This document shows positions 11,878 through 24,990 of a stretch of 64,000 bases of DNA, in pieces. A model generated the notes under the pieces. The model was given only the letters and a program-made list of their open reading frames with translations. It was not told where the DNA came from and did no database searches. The position numbers and the translations under genes are program-made. The stretch lies in contig CM048554.1 in NCBI GenBank assembly GCA_026413225.1, positions 74,082,463 to 74,146,462 of the forward strand. Reading direction: 5' to 3'. Each line of letters starts with the position of its first letter. Position 1 is the stretch's first letter. The stretch is from Otis tarda (taxonomy: Eukaryota > Chordata > Aves > Otidiformes > Otididae).

Positions 11878-12262
11878 CAGGTTGAGAGAGTTGGAGCTGT
11901 TCAGCCTGGAGAAGAGAAGGCTCCAGGGAGACCTTATCATGGCCTTTCAATACTTAAAGGTGGCTTATAAGAAAGATGGGCACAGACTTCTTAGTAGGGT
12001 CTGTTGCAATAGGACAAGGGGTGATGGTTTTAAGCTAAAAGAGGGTAGATTTAGATTAGACATAAAAAAGAATTTTTTTTACAATGAGGGTGGTGAAACA
12101 CTGGAACAGGTTGCCCAGAGAGGTGGTGGATGCCCCATCCCTGGAAACATTCGAGGCCAGGATGGATGGGGCTCTGAGCATGGTTGGAGATGTCCCTGCT
12201 CCTTGCAGCAGGGTTGGACTAGATGGCCTTTGAAGGTCCCTTACAACCCTATTCTATGATTC
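11878..12262 (+). mobile_element. CR1: CR1 LINE, 5'-truncated 3' end
   Basis: This is the 3' end of a chicken-repeat-1 non-LTR retrotransposon in sense orientation. Translation shows the C-terminal ORF2 signature [18 protein letters not shown] followed by a FKLKEGRFRLDIKK segment. The reading then changes frame at the T run at 12073-12080, after which the usual 'RLPRE' region lies in another frame. The element ends with 'ttggactagatggcc', 'aaggtccctta' and one ATTCTATGATTC tail, the hallmark of avian CR1 3' ends. Only about 385 bp remain, so the copy is dead on arrival, as most CR1 insertions are. No target-site duplication is evident. It is moderately diverged and younger than the antisense relics at 147, 8735 and 40690. 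Confidence 0.95.
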
Positions 12263-14280
12263 CTGACAATTAAGGTGGCATTCCGGGTGAGTGTCCTAAC
12301 TATTAACTTCTGCCTGTTTCAGGAGAGGAAATTCGTTTTTCTTTCCTTCTCATCCTTCCCACTCCTCTGAAGATCTAGAAAACTTCTGTTTTCATCCCAT
12401 CGTGGAGAGAAACAAACACTGTGATTATTTTTCTGGATTGGAAGAAACCCTTTCTCCCTTCTTGAGTGGTAAAGCTGCTCTTATCAAATGCATATGCTAC
12501 TGCCAGCAATATGTCTCAGCCGGGGGCACATGCTGCTCACTTTTCATCAAAGGAGCAGAGGGAAATGACTCCGTGGAGCACGCTCTGCAGTTGCCTGCTG
12601 AAACCTCTCAGACTGGCTCTGAAATTCTTGCTTTGAAACATTTTGTTACCCCAGAAAAACGGTTCAAGTAGCTGGCATGAGGCAACCACACCTCTCTTCT
12701 GGGCTCCAGAATGCTTTCCCATATGGGCAGGATGTGGCTCTCTATGTCCCGTCTCCTCCTAGTTATTTGTTTGTGTAACTAAATCTTCCACACCGACACA
12801 GCGTTCTTGCATGCTTTTATGTAAGACATGATTTACAGTCTGGAAATACCATCATCCTCTTAATTTGCAATGTGTACGCTCTCCTTATGGCATTGTTGGT
12901 ACTACCTGTGCAATATCATAAAGCACTCATAGAGGTGTTATTCTGCTGCTTTTTTACCTGTACATGTGGCTAGCACTGGGTTACATATTTTCCATAGCAC
13001 TTAACTGAGGATTTTAGTTCACACATTATGGTGGGTTGTAAATGGGTCAACTGAAGCAGGGACCTCATCTGACCAGTTTGTATGTTGAAGGTTGTTCCCC
13101 ATAGCAGAGTTCTCTGAATGACTCATGAGTCACATCTTGAAACTAACTTGCTTTAGTAAACCGTCTGTAAAAACTACAGCAGCTCCAGGTCTGCTCCAAG
13201 AGCTGCCCAGCAATTCCTGTGAGGGCAGCACCCCTCCAAGAAAGGATGAGACAGATGACAGAGCATCATGCTTCTTTCAACCATCTGACTTTAATCCTGT
13301 ACCATATGTGAGTGAGAACCCTTAGATGTTTTACAGGGTCACTTAGTTTTATGGCAAAACGTACAAGACAATAGTTTAAGGTACTAAATAAATTGTCACT
13401 AGTACAACTTTTGATATCTTGACCAACTACAATATATGTGAAACGGGAAAGGATCATCATGAGAAAAGGATACTAGAGACCAGCATAAATGAACAGGGGA
13501 TGAATGAAAGAGAAAAATTAAGACATCAAATGTAAAACAGAATGAGGCAGTAGCCATGAGGTCTCCTGCAAGTAGATGTGAACTTGTTCTGCATTCCTCA
13601 TTCTCTAGCCAGATAGGGCACTACTAAAGGTTACTGCTTTTTAACCTAGCCAAAACCTTGATGTGTATCGTTTGGAGAAGAAGTAGATGCATTTTTCCAG
13701 CTCTGAACAAGAGCATAAGGAGAATTCATCCTCTGACAACAGAAGCGAACCAAGCAATTTGTCACGAGTGATGGTTTAATGTCTTGCTTCTCATTTAAGG
13801 CCAGAAGTCTAGGGCCAAACCTCCACTGTTGCAATTTTTTTTTTTGTGCTGGACACAATGGTGTAGGACACAGACTGGGATCCAGGCTGAGCTATTCAAA
13901 AAGGCACAGTAAAACATGCAGGGTACAAAAGTTTCTAACAGCTCTGCCAAAGGACAAGTGTAGAAGAACGGGGAGGATAGGAAGAACCAAGGAGACAAGG
14001 AGTCTGTGCAAGTGAAGAAACAGTGCAACGTAGATCTGAGCAAAGGCTGTGAGGAGCGGCTTGTGCTATTTAACAGAAGTTAGAGTTTTGGTAGATTATG
14101 ACGGTACTTGTGCACAGTAGTATCTGTGCCATTGTGAGATGCGTGAAATGGACTGGTTGTTTTACTTCAGCGCGTACATTCAATACTGAATGCAGTTTTT
14201 TGTTTTGTCCAGTACAGATAAGGAGCCTGCCACTAATATACCTCGGGGATGACTCAGGGTGGTGGTGTGACAAATTCTTT
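12263..14280. other. Non-coding stretch, no recognised gene
   Basis: Only short overlapping frames (up to 89 codons). The piece around 12990-13060 faintly recalls MIR-like sequence but is not callable. Nothing else was identified. Confidence 0.5.
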
Positions 14281-17200
14281 ATCTACACCACACACATATA
14301 AAAATATCTACTTCCGATTCATGGTTACCAATATTGGAAAGCCTGCTCCATCTTTCACCCTCAGCACTGTATCAATTATTGGAATCTCTTACTTTCAGCA
14401 GATTTAATTAGTATGTTGCTAAATATGGTACTAAGGCAACATGCCTACCCCAGGATTCCCTATGCTGCTGGCCTGGTGCAGCTGAACTAATAGAAAAGGC
14501 TAATGGGAAAGACTAATGACCATTTTTAAAGCTTAAATACCAGTCATTTAATCTGACACTCCAGAGGCTGCCAGTTGTTTCCTTGGGATGTTCGTGTAGC
14601 AGTTAAATGCGATATAAAATTTGCAGTCAGTGGAGCTGCTTGACAAATGTTTTGTAATGCTGGAAATCTTCAAAACTCCCTGAATATAGTGTTCAAGAAA
14701 TGATATCTGACTGGCTTTTCCCCTCCCCCTCAAAAAATTTAATGTGCACATGCACTGCCACGACACATAGGAAAAATCCTATGGAGCAGTCCAGCATACA
14801 CAATCTGTCAGACCGAGAAGAAATAAAGGTCTGTTGTTAATTCAGACAAATGGTCAGCAGCTGCAAAATAGTTTCCACAAGAAACAGAGTAAAACCCTCT
14901 CAGTTATGGATAGAATCTTTTACGATTTCTGTTGCCTTTTCCAGGGCCAAAATACGCTGCATATATTCCTACATAACTTTTATTCATATTCTCTGCTAAT
15001 TCAGTGCTGTAAGCCTGAGTAACAAAAATTGTTTAAAGTAAGAAAAGCCTGGTAATTTTTATACTGCTTTTTAATATTTTAAACAAACTAATTACCCCAA
15101 TCACATCATTGCAGAGAGTAAAAATGCCCCAGCAGCACAATTGAACATTGGTGTTCTGCCTTCTCCTGATAAGAGTGCAGATGTGGTGATTGGCATGGGC
15201 ACGCTTGCCAGCTGAGGGTGCTTCTCTGATCCCAGTGGGTGTGTGGTCACTGAGTTAGGGCATCTCATCACTACCTTCCAGGTGACCTGTTATTCTCATT
15301 TTAACAGTGTGTTTCTTACCTGTGTCATTTTTTTTGTGTGTGCATCACAAGGATATCCTACATCCCTAATACTTTGCTACTTTGAAGAACAGGGAGAATT
15401 TTAACAGTTCCAGGTGAAAACGTGCCAAAAAAAAGCAAAACACTGGGCTATCCAGATCCTGCATCTGCTAGGATGAACTCACAGCTTCTGATACAGGTTT
15501 CTGTACCAGAGGGTTGGTTAATAGGGGCTGCAGCAACATCTTTATTCTCTCCTTGTGGCTTTGCAGACACTGGCATCAGTGATTGTCACAAAGGCTCCTT
15601 TCCTAAACTGTTAAGGTCAGTGTTTGGGTCTGTGTTATTCAGCTCCGTATTTGCAGGTGATAAGGAAACAAAAGTCTCTGAATACCACTGTAACTTCTAT
15701 CCCTTAATGACTGTTTCTAGGAATTTTGTCAGGACTGTGTCCATTTCCACCAGAATGAAATCTGGACCTATGTTATTTAAACCCCACATAGCAAGCTGAG
15801 TTTTATTCTGCAAGATACACTGAAACAAATTCATTTGGCGTGTAACTTCTCTTAAGTCATAATTTTAGCCAATAGGCTAGCAGGAGCTTGAAGAACTATT
15901 GGGTTATTTGAGATTAAAATATTCATATTGATCTTTGTAGTCTGATGAACATAACATCTGCAACACTTTAACTGTTTTTTGAAGGCCCAAGGAACAAGAA
16001 AATAGTCCTTATTTGTCCACCTGAGACACATTCAGTAGGGCTCAGATGTGGATTTGGATGTTGAATAGACATACATTTCCTCCAAGTTTCAAGAGCGTGG
16101 GATCTTTCCCTTGCCCACTGCTGACTACAGTGCCTGGCAAATTTAAGAGTATCTACATAAACTACAGGATGCAATTGATCCCCTCTCATCTGTGTCAAAA
16201 TCTAACAGGAAAGTTCTCTGAGCTGAATGTGTTGATTCAGCCCCAGAGACATGCAGTCTGTGAGAACTGCATGGAGAGATGAAGTCAAAAGGATTTTAAA
16301 AGAGCTTAACATTTAATAGAGACTGAAGTACATAAGCTGCAAACATAAAACATTTCCAGAACTGCACCTTCAGCACCCTAACACTGTTTCTATGAGTTAT
16401 CACCTATTTTAAAGAAAATCCCAATTTCTATACAAATGAAATGATATATAAGCTACATAAATACCACAGACCTAGTAGTGCATTCATAAAGATGTGGTTT
16501 ATTGCTGTATTTTTATGGGCACCTGATTTAAATATTTGAGACTGGTCCCCCATGAGCTGTGGGTGAGGATGTGGAGTCCTCTCGACTGAGCAGGTTTATG
16601 TTGCCATGAGTTTGACTTTGTGGGCTAGTACCACTGAATGGATGTCCTTCTGAAGCAGAGGTGGTTACATGTAAGGTCTCTGACAGGTGATTTCATAAGA
16701 AGGGTGAATTTTGATACATGCAATTCCCAAGTGTCTTAAAAGGTCTCAAGGTGTGAATTGTTTCAATGTCATTCCCAGGAAAGGGTCAGCCTCCTTACCT
16801 GAAAGGTTTGAATTACAGTGTGTTGGACTGTAATTCGATTACATAAAACAAAATAAAACGAAACTGGTTTTTAGACCCTTATGTCAAGAAACTCTTAAGC
16901 TCTCCTGGACCTTTCCACACATTTTAGTCTCATTTACTATGTTTCTGCAGGACAAAGGGCTTTGATTCTTCAGTGCTCCTACCGTATGTAGTCACTGACA
17001 TTTGGGCAAAGTGAGAAAAAAGGAGTGTAAAAGAGAATATTGATAAAATAACACGTATTTAAGTGCAAAATAAACTGTGTAAAGCACTAAGCCTGACTCC
17101 AAATTAGACATAGCGAATGCCTTGGGTGGCTCAGAGGGTTATGTCAAGAACATTATTCCATTTCTTTCATGCAGTTATGTGTGTTGTTCTCATTCTTGAA

Positions 17201-17928
17201 ATATTAAGAAGTTCTGTTGCCTACGTTTTAAAGGGAAAGAACATGTTACCATTCTGATTGGGAAAGTTTATGAAATGCTTTTGTTTATAGATGAGTGGAA
17301 TAGGCCAGATCCAGAATGAGACTTCAGCAAAGTGATGATGGTTATGCTCAAAAATTGGGTGCTTGGCTCTAAAGGTGGGGTTTACCTTGCTGAATTCCCT
17401 GTGCTTTGAATGTGGGAGTTCATGCTTTGTGAAGAGGATTTGCAACAGCTGGAACACTGACTGGAGGAAATGCTGGAGACGGCTGTGCTTGTGAAGGTTT
17501 GGCCCTCAGAAGTCTAACTGTGCTAATACAGGTATCTCTGTGAAAATGGATTCCCTGCCTGAAACCACTTCCCACACTTTGCTATCTAAGACAACTGGCC
17601 TCCCCAGCCTTTTCAAGGTGGCAGTAGTAGCATGAAGGTGTGTGAAAGTAACGGGCAACCTTTTATCTTTCTGGGAGCTGTGATGAGCAATCACTTTACC
17701 TGATAAATTGCTCTTTCTTGTGAAGTATTACTTGGAGACATGCAAATGCCACCTCCTGGAGCTTGCAAGGGAATATTCTTCTCTCCAGTTAGCAAAGTGG
17801 GCTGAATTGACTCCAGTTTCTTGTGAGACTTTCTTTCCTCTCTGTAGGTGCTGGGTGCTTAAACCGCAGAATTTCCCAGTCATTTCTCAGCCGAGCACAA
17901 AAGAAGTGAGATTTCTTATATCTCTATT
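14281..17928. other. Non-coding stretch, no recognised gene
   Basis: About 3.6 kb of unique-looking sequence. The 125-codon frame at 15422-15799 on + has no motif and no overlap with a known family, and I treat it as chance. No interspersed repeat was recognised. Confidence 0.5.
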
Positions 17929-17941
17929 AAAAAAAAAAAAA
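17929..17941. repeat. Poly(A) run
   Basis: Thirteen consecutive A. No retrotransposon body was recognised upstream of it, so it is listed only as a homopolymer. Confidence 0.85.
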
Positions 17942-20900
17942 GATGGAAATGGTAATTTTTGTTTCTTTACTGAGGAAACAGGAGTATTTTTTCTTATTTC
18001 TTTGCAGAAAAAAATTAGAAATGAACGCACTTTGAATTGTTTCATGGGAGACTGTAGCTTTCAGGCCATGTTATAGCATCATTTGTTGCTTCTGTTGACA
18101 TGATGTGCGGCTATAGAAGAGAGAGTGCAAGATTTTGTGCCTCCTCTTGCAGCAATAACATAAGAACATTTCCTTTTCTAAAATACTGCTTCACTAAAGT
18201 ATTTCTTAATCTTGTAAGAGGGAGGAGAAAGATTTTTCTGAGGTAATGACTTTACCCAGAAATGACAGTGCACCTAATGCTGGCATGACTACCGTGCTGG
18301 GAACTGGTGTCCAGTGTGCTATGTTTTTTTCCCTCTGTCAAAGACAGAAGGCATCTATTTGAAGCCTCAAGTCAAATAAACAGTGATCCTGCAGCAGGTC
18401 ACATTGTGACTTCTGTAAATCAATTTGAAGCAATGGGACCTCACACAGTGGAAGTACGTCCAGGGCAGGAAGTGAATAGGGCTGGCATGTGGTGGGGCTG
18501 AATTGGGATTTCCCACAGAACAGCTAGAAGTAAAACAGGGGAATTCAGAAGGAAATTCTAAAATGAAAATCAAGTAGGAAGCTCAAAATAGGCCAATAAT
18601 ATATCCCCCTTTTAAGTGAAATTTCTGTAAAAATTCAGAAATGTTTTTTTTTCTCAAACATTTTTGTTTCTGACCCTGTTAAATGTTTTAAAACATTAAA
18701 AGATTTTAGTGACTTGGTAATGACAACTCATATAAGCAATCAGATTATGTCATTGAATCAGCTGTAGTTATAAAAACTCAGTGAAGACATAGTTGTAATT
18801 CTTCTACAATGATATGTTTTGAGCTGATAGACATAGATATTTCTGTCTGATGTTTTATCATTCTACGAAGTTTGCTATCACTTATGTGATTCTGTTACAA
18901 GTGTTTAATAAGCTGGCTATTTCAAAATACCCTGGGGGATTTTAAATGTACCTTCTTTTCCCCCCTAGATTCTTCAATGTCTGAGCTACAGGTTAAAAGG
19001 AATAGATATTACGATTGCCCTACCATACCAATGCTTCTGGACTTAGTAAATAAATATTGCTTTAGTTTTCAGTATGGATTCCAATGAATATTTGGAAGTA
19101 ATTACATTAGACATCTTTTAGAACCCACGCCACCTAAAAACAATGCAATGGCCTACATCAGTGGCCTTTTCTATCTGAAATTATAATTTCCATGACAGTG
19201 TCACAAAATATTGCCATATTAGTGTATTCCCTGTGATTGCATAAAGAAGTTAAAAAGTCTTGTTTATTTGTTCTTGCTAATTTGTGCTCTACACTGTTTC
19301 CAAAAAAAGGGAGACAAGTGCTAAATGTTAACGAACACTCTGAAAGAAAACATATTTTTATTTGTGAGACCCCTTACAAAGTTAGAAGACAGCCTTAGAA
19401 ATCAGACCTTTTGAAATTCCTTATAAAAAGAAAACAAGGTTCTTTTTTTGCTCTTCATGGATATCAAAGGAATTTTGTATGTCATTGAGAGCATCTGGCT
19501 CTAATTGTGTTAAATAGCCTTAAGCATCTGACTTTAACTATAGAAGCTGACAAATTCCACTATGGGTACCATTTCTTCCTATACCTTTCAGAGGCAGAAG
19601 GAATCAGGATGCTGTTTGTATTTCAACAATTAGCCTTAAAAAGAGAGAAACATGACAAAAGCAGAATATTTCAGCAAGTTTTGATTTTGGAACAAACAAC
19701 ATGCATCGCATGGATCAGAACAGGAAATTGATACAGAAACTGGAGTATCTTCTTAAAACAAATTTATTTGGCCTCATTTCTTTGCGTTTTCAGTCTCAGA
19801 CATTACTAATGCAGAGTATTATGTATACATTCACACTTATTTATTAACAGTATGAACAACACTTGCCACACTGTGCATGATCTAGTTTTCAGTTCATACA
19901 TATTACAACCCCATCAAACCACTTTAGATAATAGTATTTCTTTACAGTCGGAGCATACATGTGGATATTTCTGAAACTATGTATTTTCAGGGAATTATGT
20001 TATAGAACTAGGATGGAGGACTGAGAGAAGAAAAAAAAAGAGCATAAAATAAAATTTAATGACAGGCTGCCCTTTCAGATGAAATTTTTCCTTTCATTGC
20101 ACTGTTCATTCATTTCTATGGAGTGTGAGTAAACAGAAAGGAAATAGCTTTTGGCCTGATGAGCACTGGGAGGATGTTTCTGTACAAGAATACTTTGTAT
20201 GCTGTACATCCAGACAGTTTTCATTGCACTGGCTGGAAGAGATTGCCAGGCATTAATGTTATTAGTGAAAAATGCTGAAGCTGAAGAAGATAAATCCTCA
20301 CCTAAATGTTATAGCTCAAACACTTAAGAAGTCCAGTGAAACTGTTATATAGTTTTAAAATAAAGAGGGCATGAAAAATGAGTTTGTAAGCAGAAGCTGT
20401 CACTATATACAAATGGCTTTAACAGTCCAGAATTATACCTGCTGCGAATGTGATTCGACAAATTATGGAGTGCAGTGGCCCTGATCCAGTAACTATATGA
20501 TTTCATATCATCCATGCCCTGCTGATGCAATGACTTACAGTCCTGATGTACACAGGACAAACTAAACAGCTTCAGAGAATTTCTTACAGAGGGCTGCAAA
20601 GCACTGGGCTGTGTTAACGCCAGCTTCCTAGCTCCTTGCTTGATCCGCCCTTGCCTTATGAATTTAGAAAAAAGCCTCTGTTTGTTTACACACAGACCAG
20701 AGCACCCCAAGTAAGGCAGGATGGAACAAAATGGCAAAAAAAACAGGGCTTTCTGCATAGTAAATTATTAAAGATCCCATTCACTGCAACATAGTTTAAG
20801 CAAAAGCAATAAGACATGACAGCCTTTTTAGCTGTTTTTTTAGTTTCATACTGACAGTCCTTTGTGTTTACAGTCAGTGAGCTGTGTGAGTTCGACAACT

Positions 20901-21340
20901 CTAGGCTGAGCTGTTTGTCCTTGTGGTATTTCAGATTTCACACCTCATGCTGTAAAACTTTCCAGGACCAGCTCTGTGCTTTGAAGTACACAGTGTATGG
21001 CAGTAAACATTATCAAGTCATAAACATATTTGGCCTAAAAAAATGTTTTACAGATTATACTTGCCTTAGTCTGTGGTGATACCGTTCATTATTCTGCAAT
21101 TTCAAGAATGTGTAAGATGGCAGATAGCGCAAAATCCTGCTGTTTTGATGAAGCAATCAGACTTTATGGAAAACCTTTGTCTTAAAGACTTAAAATAAAC
21201 AAGCAGATATTGAAACAAATTTTTGTGGCTGTGTGTTTTCTTGCTCCAAAGAGTTAAAAGGTTTTTGCTGCTGCTTAACCATGAATGAATTCCTATTCAA
21301 ATGAAATTGTCACAACAGCAAACAACCTCTGAAGAATATG
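17942..21340. other. Non-coding, AT-rich unique stretch
   Basis: No gene or named repeat was seen. A 137-codon frame at 20345-20758 on - shows no family feature. The 18600-19480 and 19740-20340 parts are AT-rich, CpG-poor and free of recognisable repeats, as is common in gene deserts and long introns of vertebrates. Confidence 0.5.
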
Positions 21341-21640
21341 ACAGTTAAAAGCAAGATATTTAAGAGCTAATATTTTAATGAAGATAACGCTTGCCAATTT
21401 GTGTTAACAAAGGGCTAGTCTAATGAAAGCAGCATGTAAATATGTTACCTGGATGCCAGCTGTCAGTGTATAGATGCTGTACATCAAATTGCACTGAGAT
21501 GAAGATAAATGTGCAATACCTCTAATAGATATTTGCAGCTGTACAGCTGCATTTATGTGTCTGCACAAAGCTATGTTTTAATAGACTTTGTGAGTACAGG
21601 TCAAAATCACAGCCATACTGATTTCAGTATGCCTGTTATG
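21341..21640. promoter_or_regulatory. Candidate conserved non-coding block (speculative)
   Basis: Unique, repeat-free, CpG-poor sequence rich in homeobox-like TAAT words. It also contains a perfect palindromic double E-box at 21534-21551. This texture resembles deeply conserved vertebrate enhancers, but conservation cannot be judged from one sequence. The call rests on appearance and motif content only. Confidence 0.22.
21534..21551. promoter_or_regulatory. Perfect 18 bp palindrome with two CAGCTG E-boxes
   Basis: TGCAGCTGTACAGCTGCA is exactly self-complementary and contains CAGCTG twice, 9 bp apart start to start. CAGCTG is the E-box form bound by class II/class I bHLH dimers (for example MyoD-, Ascl1- or Tcf12-type). 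Two copies on nearly the same helical face would suit cooperative binding. That the site works in vivo is inference. Confidence 0.4.
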
Positions 21641-24600
21641 AAAGTCACTCACATAACGCTGGCTGATTGCCGATGCACCGGCGAGAGGTTTCAGTGTAGG
21701 CAAGGACTCTACACTGAGAGCAGAATTAAAGACCATCATGGGGCTTGAGTATTTTCTTTCTTGCTGTTTTCTCATAGCCTATAGTAGCAGCAACATCTTC
21801 CTCGGCTCACTCCACCCGTGCATTCCTATTCCTTCTGTTTTTCTTGTCATCCCACTTTTCCGCCTGAGCCCCTGGGTAATTTTAAATACTCTGTTTCCTG
21901 TCTTAATTGGTGTGGCCTCCTCACACTTATTTAATGTTTCACTCCTGTGATTACAGTCTTTGCAGCCTGACTCTAGAGAGTTTTGTAGACTTGCTGGGAA
22001 ATAGATTGGCCGTCTGCATGGGTCCACTTGCAGAACTATGTATTAAGTGTAAACTCTTCATAGAAAGAAACTGCTTAATTATGACAATAGTGAGTAATAC
22101 CAGAAAACTAAAAAAGATGCACATGATATATGTATGTACAAGTACACATACTGAGGTTGTAATATGAAGGAGCAATTCTTCCCACAAAACAATACCAAAC
22201 ACAAGAGATATATTTTTTAATTACAAAGTAAACTATTCCAAAATTGTCTAATTGATGGATGGGAAGCTTTAGCAAAGCGCTGAACATAAGGGAACCTGAC
22301 ATTAAATGTTTGGTATACTGCCATGACATTTGCTGAATTTTATTTTTATGCTGAATTTAAACCATCAGTGTTGCTAAATTTGATTCTTAGAAGAATAATG
22401 CAAAATAATGGAAAAATAAAACAGAAAAGAATGTAACTCTTATGAATGTGATCAGATACTACAATTTATACTTCTGAAAATGATAAAAAAGGATTTGTTT
22501 TGCTTTGAAATTCCTCTACATACAAAGAGTGGAATGTTCTTTAAGAATTAGTGGGTTACTTTAAAGAACAATCCTTTAGCTTTTCTTCATTTTAAATCTA
22601 GGCTTTTCAGTATATTCACTTTCTTTGTTTCTTTCTTTCATCTTTTCTCTTTGTGGAAGGAGAAAATAAATACCACTAATTGATGTGAACATTTATATTA
22701 ATCCTCAAGATGCTGATGTTCAGCAGGCTTGATCTACCCATTTTGTTAAGTTGCAGTAGTGGTAAATTATTACCATCATTCCTTATTTGTCTTTGCAGCT
22801 GCATCTTAGGTAAGATAGATAGGTATTTTTTTGGCTTTACCTATATTAGGAAGTTAACTTGTACTGATCTTTAGTTTAATCTCAAGTCTCTTGCAAGGCA
22901 GAAATAATTTGAACAGTGTTAAAGAATCCATAGGAAAAGTCCTCGCAAGAATGAACGCTGGGTAAGTAAAATAGGAATCCTGCATAGATTGCCTGGATGG
23001 TTTCCCTGGACAGTAACCTAGTCAAAAGGGCCAAATATGTTTGCCATGGGCTGCCTAAGGTGTCTGATCAGTCCAGTTCATAAAGTCCATTTGGGGGTCC
23101 TGGGACATGACCCAGACTGGGTGAGTGTAATGCCAAATATTGATCGGTTAAGAATTTTTAAAACTTCATCTTTCCTTGCTTATATTGAAATTTTGACCAC
23201 ATTAAGTAGCAATTTGCCTACTTTGTGTGAAAAGAGGCCAAACTGTGAATCAGGCAAGATCACCTAAGGCCTAAGGCTTTGAGCTATAGTAGACTCAGTG
23301 GGACTCAGAAGACAATTAGGAGGCTATTTTCCCTTTGTTGAAGTTTCTTCCTAGAAGATTTTAAGAGTTTGGCAGAATTTTAATACTTAACTACATCAAA
23401 ATTTCAGACCATGAGCAGAAAGATATGTCTGCTGTCTGTGCCTTCACTCCAGGATGCCCTCTGTCAGTGCGGTTCTATGTTTTTCTTATGTGGACATCCC
23501 AAAGAATCAGTACGCACTGTTGTCCTGGTGTACTTTTGAAGGAAAAAATGGAAAGCATAAATGCTGATGCTACTACACGACAGTCCAGCAACATTCAGGG
23601 GACCTCTGCTTACCTCTTCTTGAAAGAGGAGGTGGCTTCAGGGAGAAGGGAGCAACTCCCTTCTAGCACATTGTCTCCTCTCTGCAATACCTGAGGGTAC
23701 ACTGAGGAGCTTTGTTCTCCCCACACCTCTTTCCAAGCACAGGAATCTGAGCTCTTTTCTTATTCTTTTTTCAAAGAAGAGATTTTTCTAGGCTCAGTTG
23801 GGACGACCAGATTTTACCCTCCCTTTCCTTCCCTGCAACTCCTCCTCCTTCTCTGCTTCCTATCAGTAGTGAACAGAGAACAAAAGTTTTGCATCTTTGT
23901 GGGGGGCAGGATTTCATCCAAACTCCCCTGTGTTTGTGCAGAGCCTGGTTAACGCTGCGATAGAAATTGCTGGAGTGATGATATACCCACTTCTAGAAAC
24001 TCAGCAAAAGATAGAGAATTTCTCCATGAGGAATAGAGTTCTCAAGATATGACTGAATCTCAAAACAGTACGTCCTTAATCCAAATGAACTTTGACTAAA
24101 ATAGCTAACATGGTTTAAACCTTCAATGAATTGGTCTTTAATTCAGATTAGTGGCTCAAATTCTGCTACATTCAGCTGCTCATTCGACTGCTTTGCATTA
24201 TTCCAGCAGCACAAAGCAGCAAGTGAATATGTCCCAGCACACTTCTTGTGAAATCATGGATTTGTTTAATAATTGCTCAGTCAGCTTGATTTGCCCCTTT
24301 TATAAGTCACCTCAGTGAGACAGCAGTAAGCTGGAAAGATTTGCAGTATGGCAGCTCTAAGAAGATTTTTGCCTAAGGGAGCATCATGTGTTACAGAAGT
24401 CATGAGAAAAAAACAAACCTTTGAATGTTTTCTTCAGTTTGAATGCAATTTCAATAGTACTTACTGCAAAACATGCAAACCTAATATTTCTCCAATTTTC
24501 TATGGGACTTGCTTTCTCATTCCTTCTCACTGTTTTACCTCACAGTTTAAGTCTATCAATTCCTTCTTTCAGGTTGTGAAAAATCTCTCTAGAATAAGCA

Positions 24601-24990
24601 CCCCATGGAGCCAATTATTTGCATGATTTGAAATGAGGAATTTGTCAAACGTAACCCTTTTTTCCCATCCTTTAACAGACAAGCTCCCACAAATATGTTT
24701 GCTGCTTAAAATTGCCTGTCAATGTAAAGAAAAGTCTTGTTAACAAGAACTAGTGGAAAGAGCCTTGTAATTTTTTTTAGCAGAACAAGCTTTTGGGATG
24801 TTGAGGTTGTGTGCCATATGTACTTTGAGCTCTGCTCTGACTTATTCCCGAGTCAAGCTTTTCCCAGGACTTGCTCTCACATAGCAAAATGGTTAATGTA
24901 GTGCTATAAAAAGCGGTAGATGCAATAAAAATGACAATGCATAAAGGCAGCTTAGAGTAATATGGAACTAATTTATTGAACATAAATATA
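21641..24990. other. Non-coding stretch, no recognised gene
   Basis: About 3.3 kb with short frames only (up to 92 codons). No repeat family was recognised. A TATA-like word (TATAAAAAG) occurs at about 24905, with no other promoter context. Confidence 0.5.

Noticed and set aside
11873-12259. 128-codon frame on + as a possible host gene
   Set aside because: Translation is CR1 ORF2 C-terminus with a frame change; it is a retrotransposon fragment.
24900-24915. TATAAAAAG word as a promoter
   Set aside because: No initiator, CpG island, CCAAT box or downstream gene; TATA words are frequent in AT-rich DNA.
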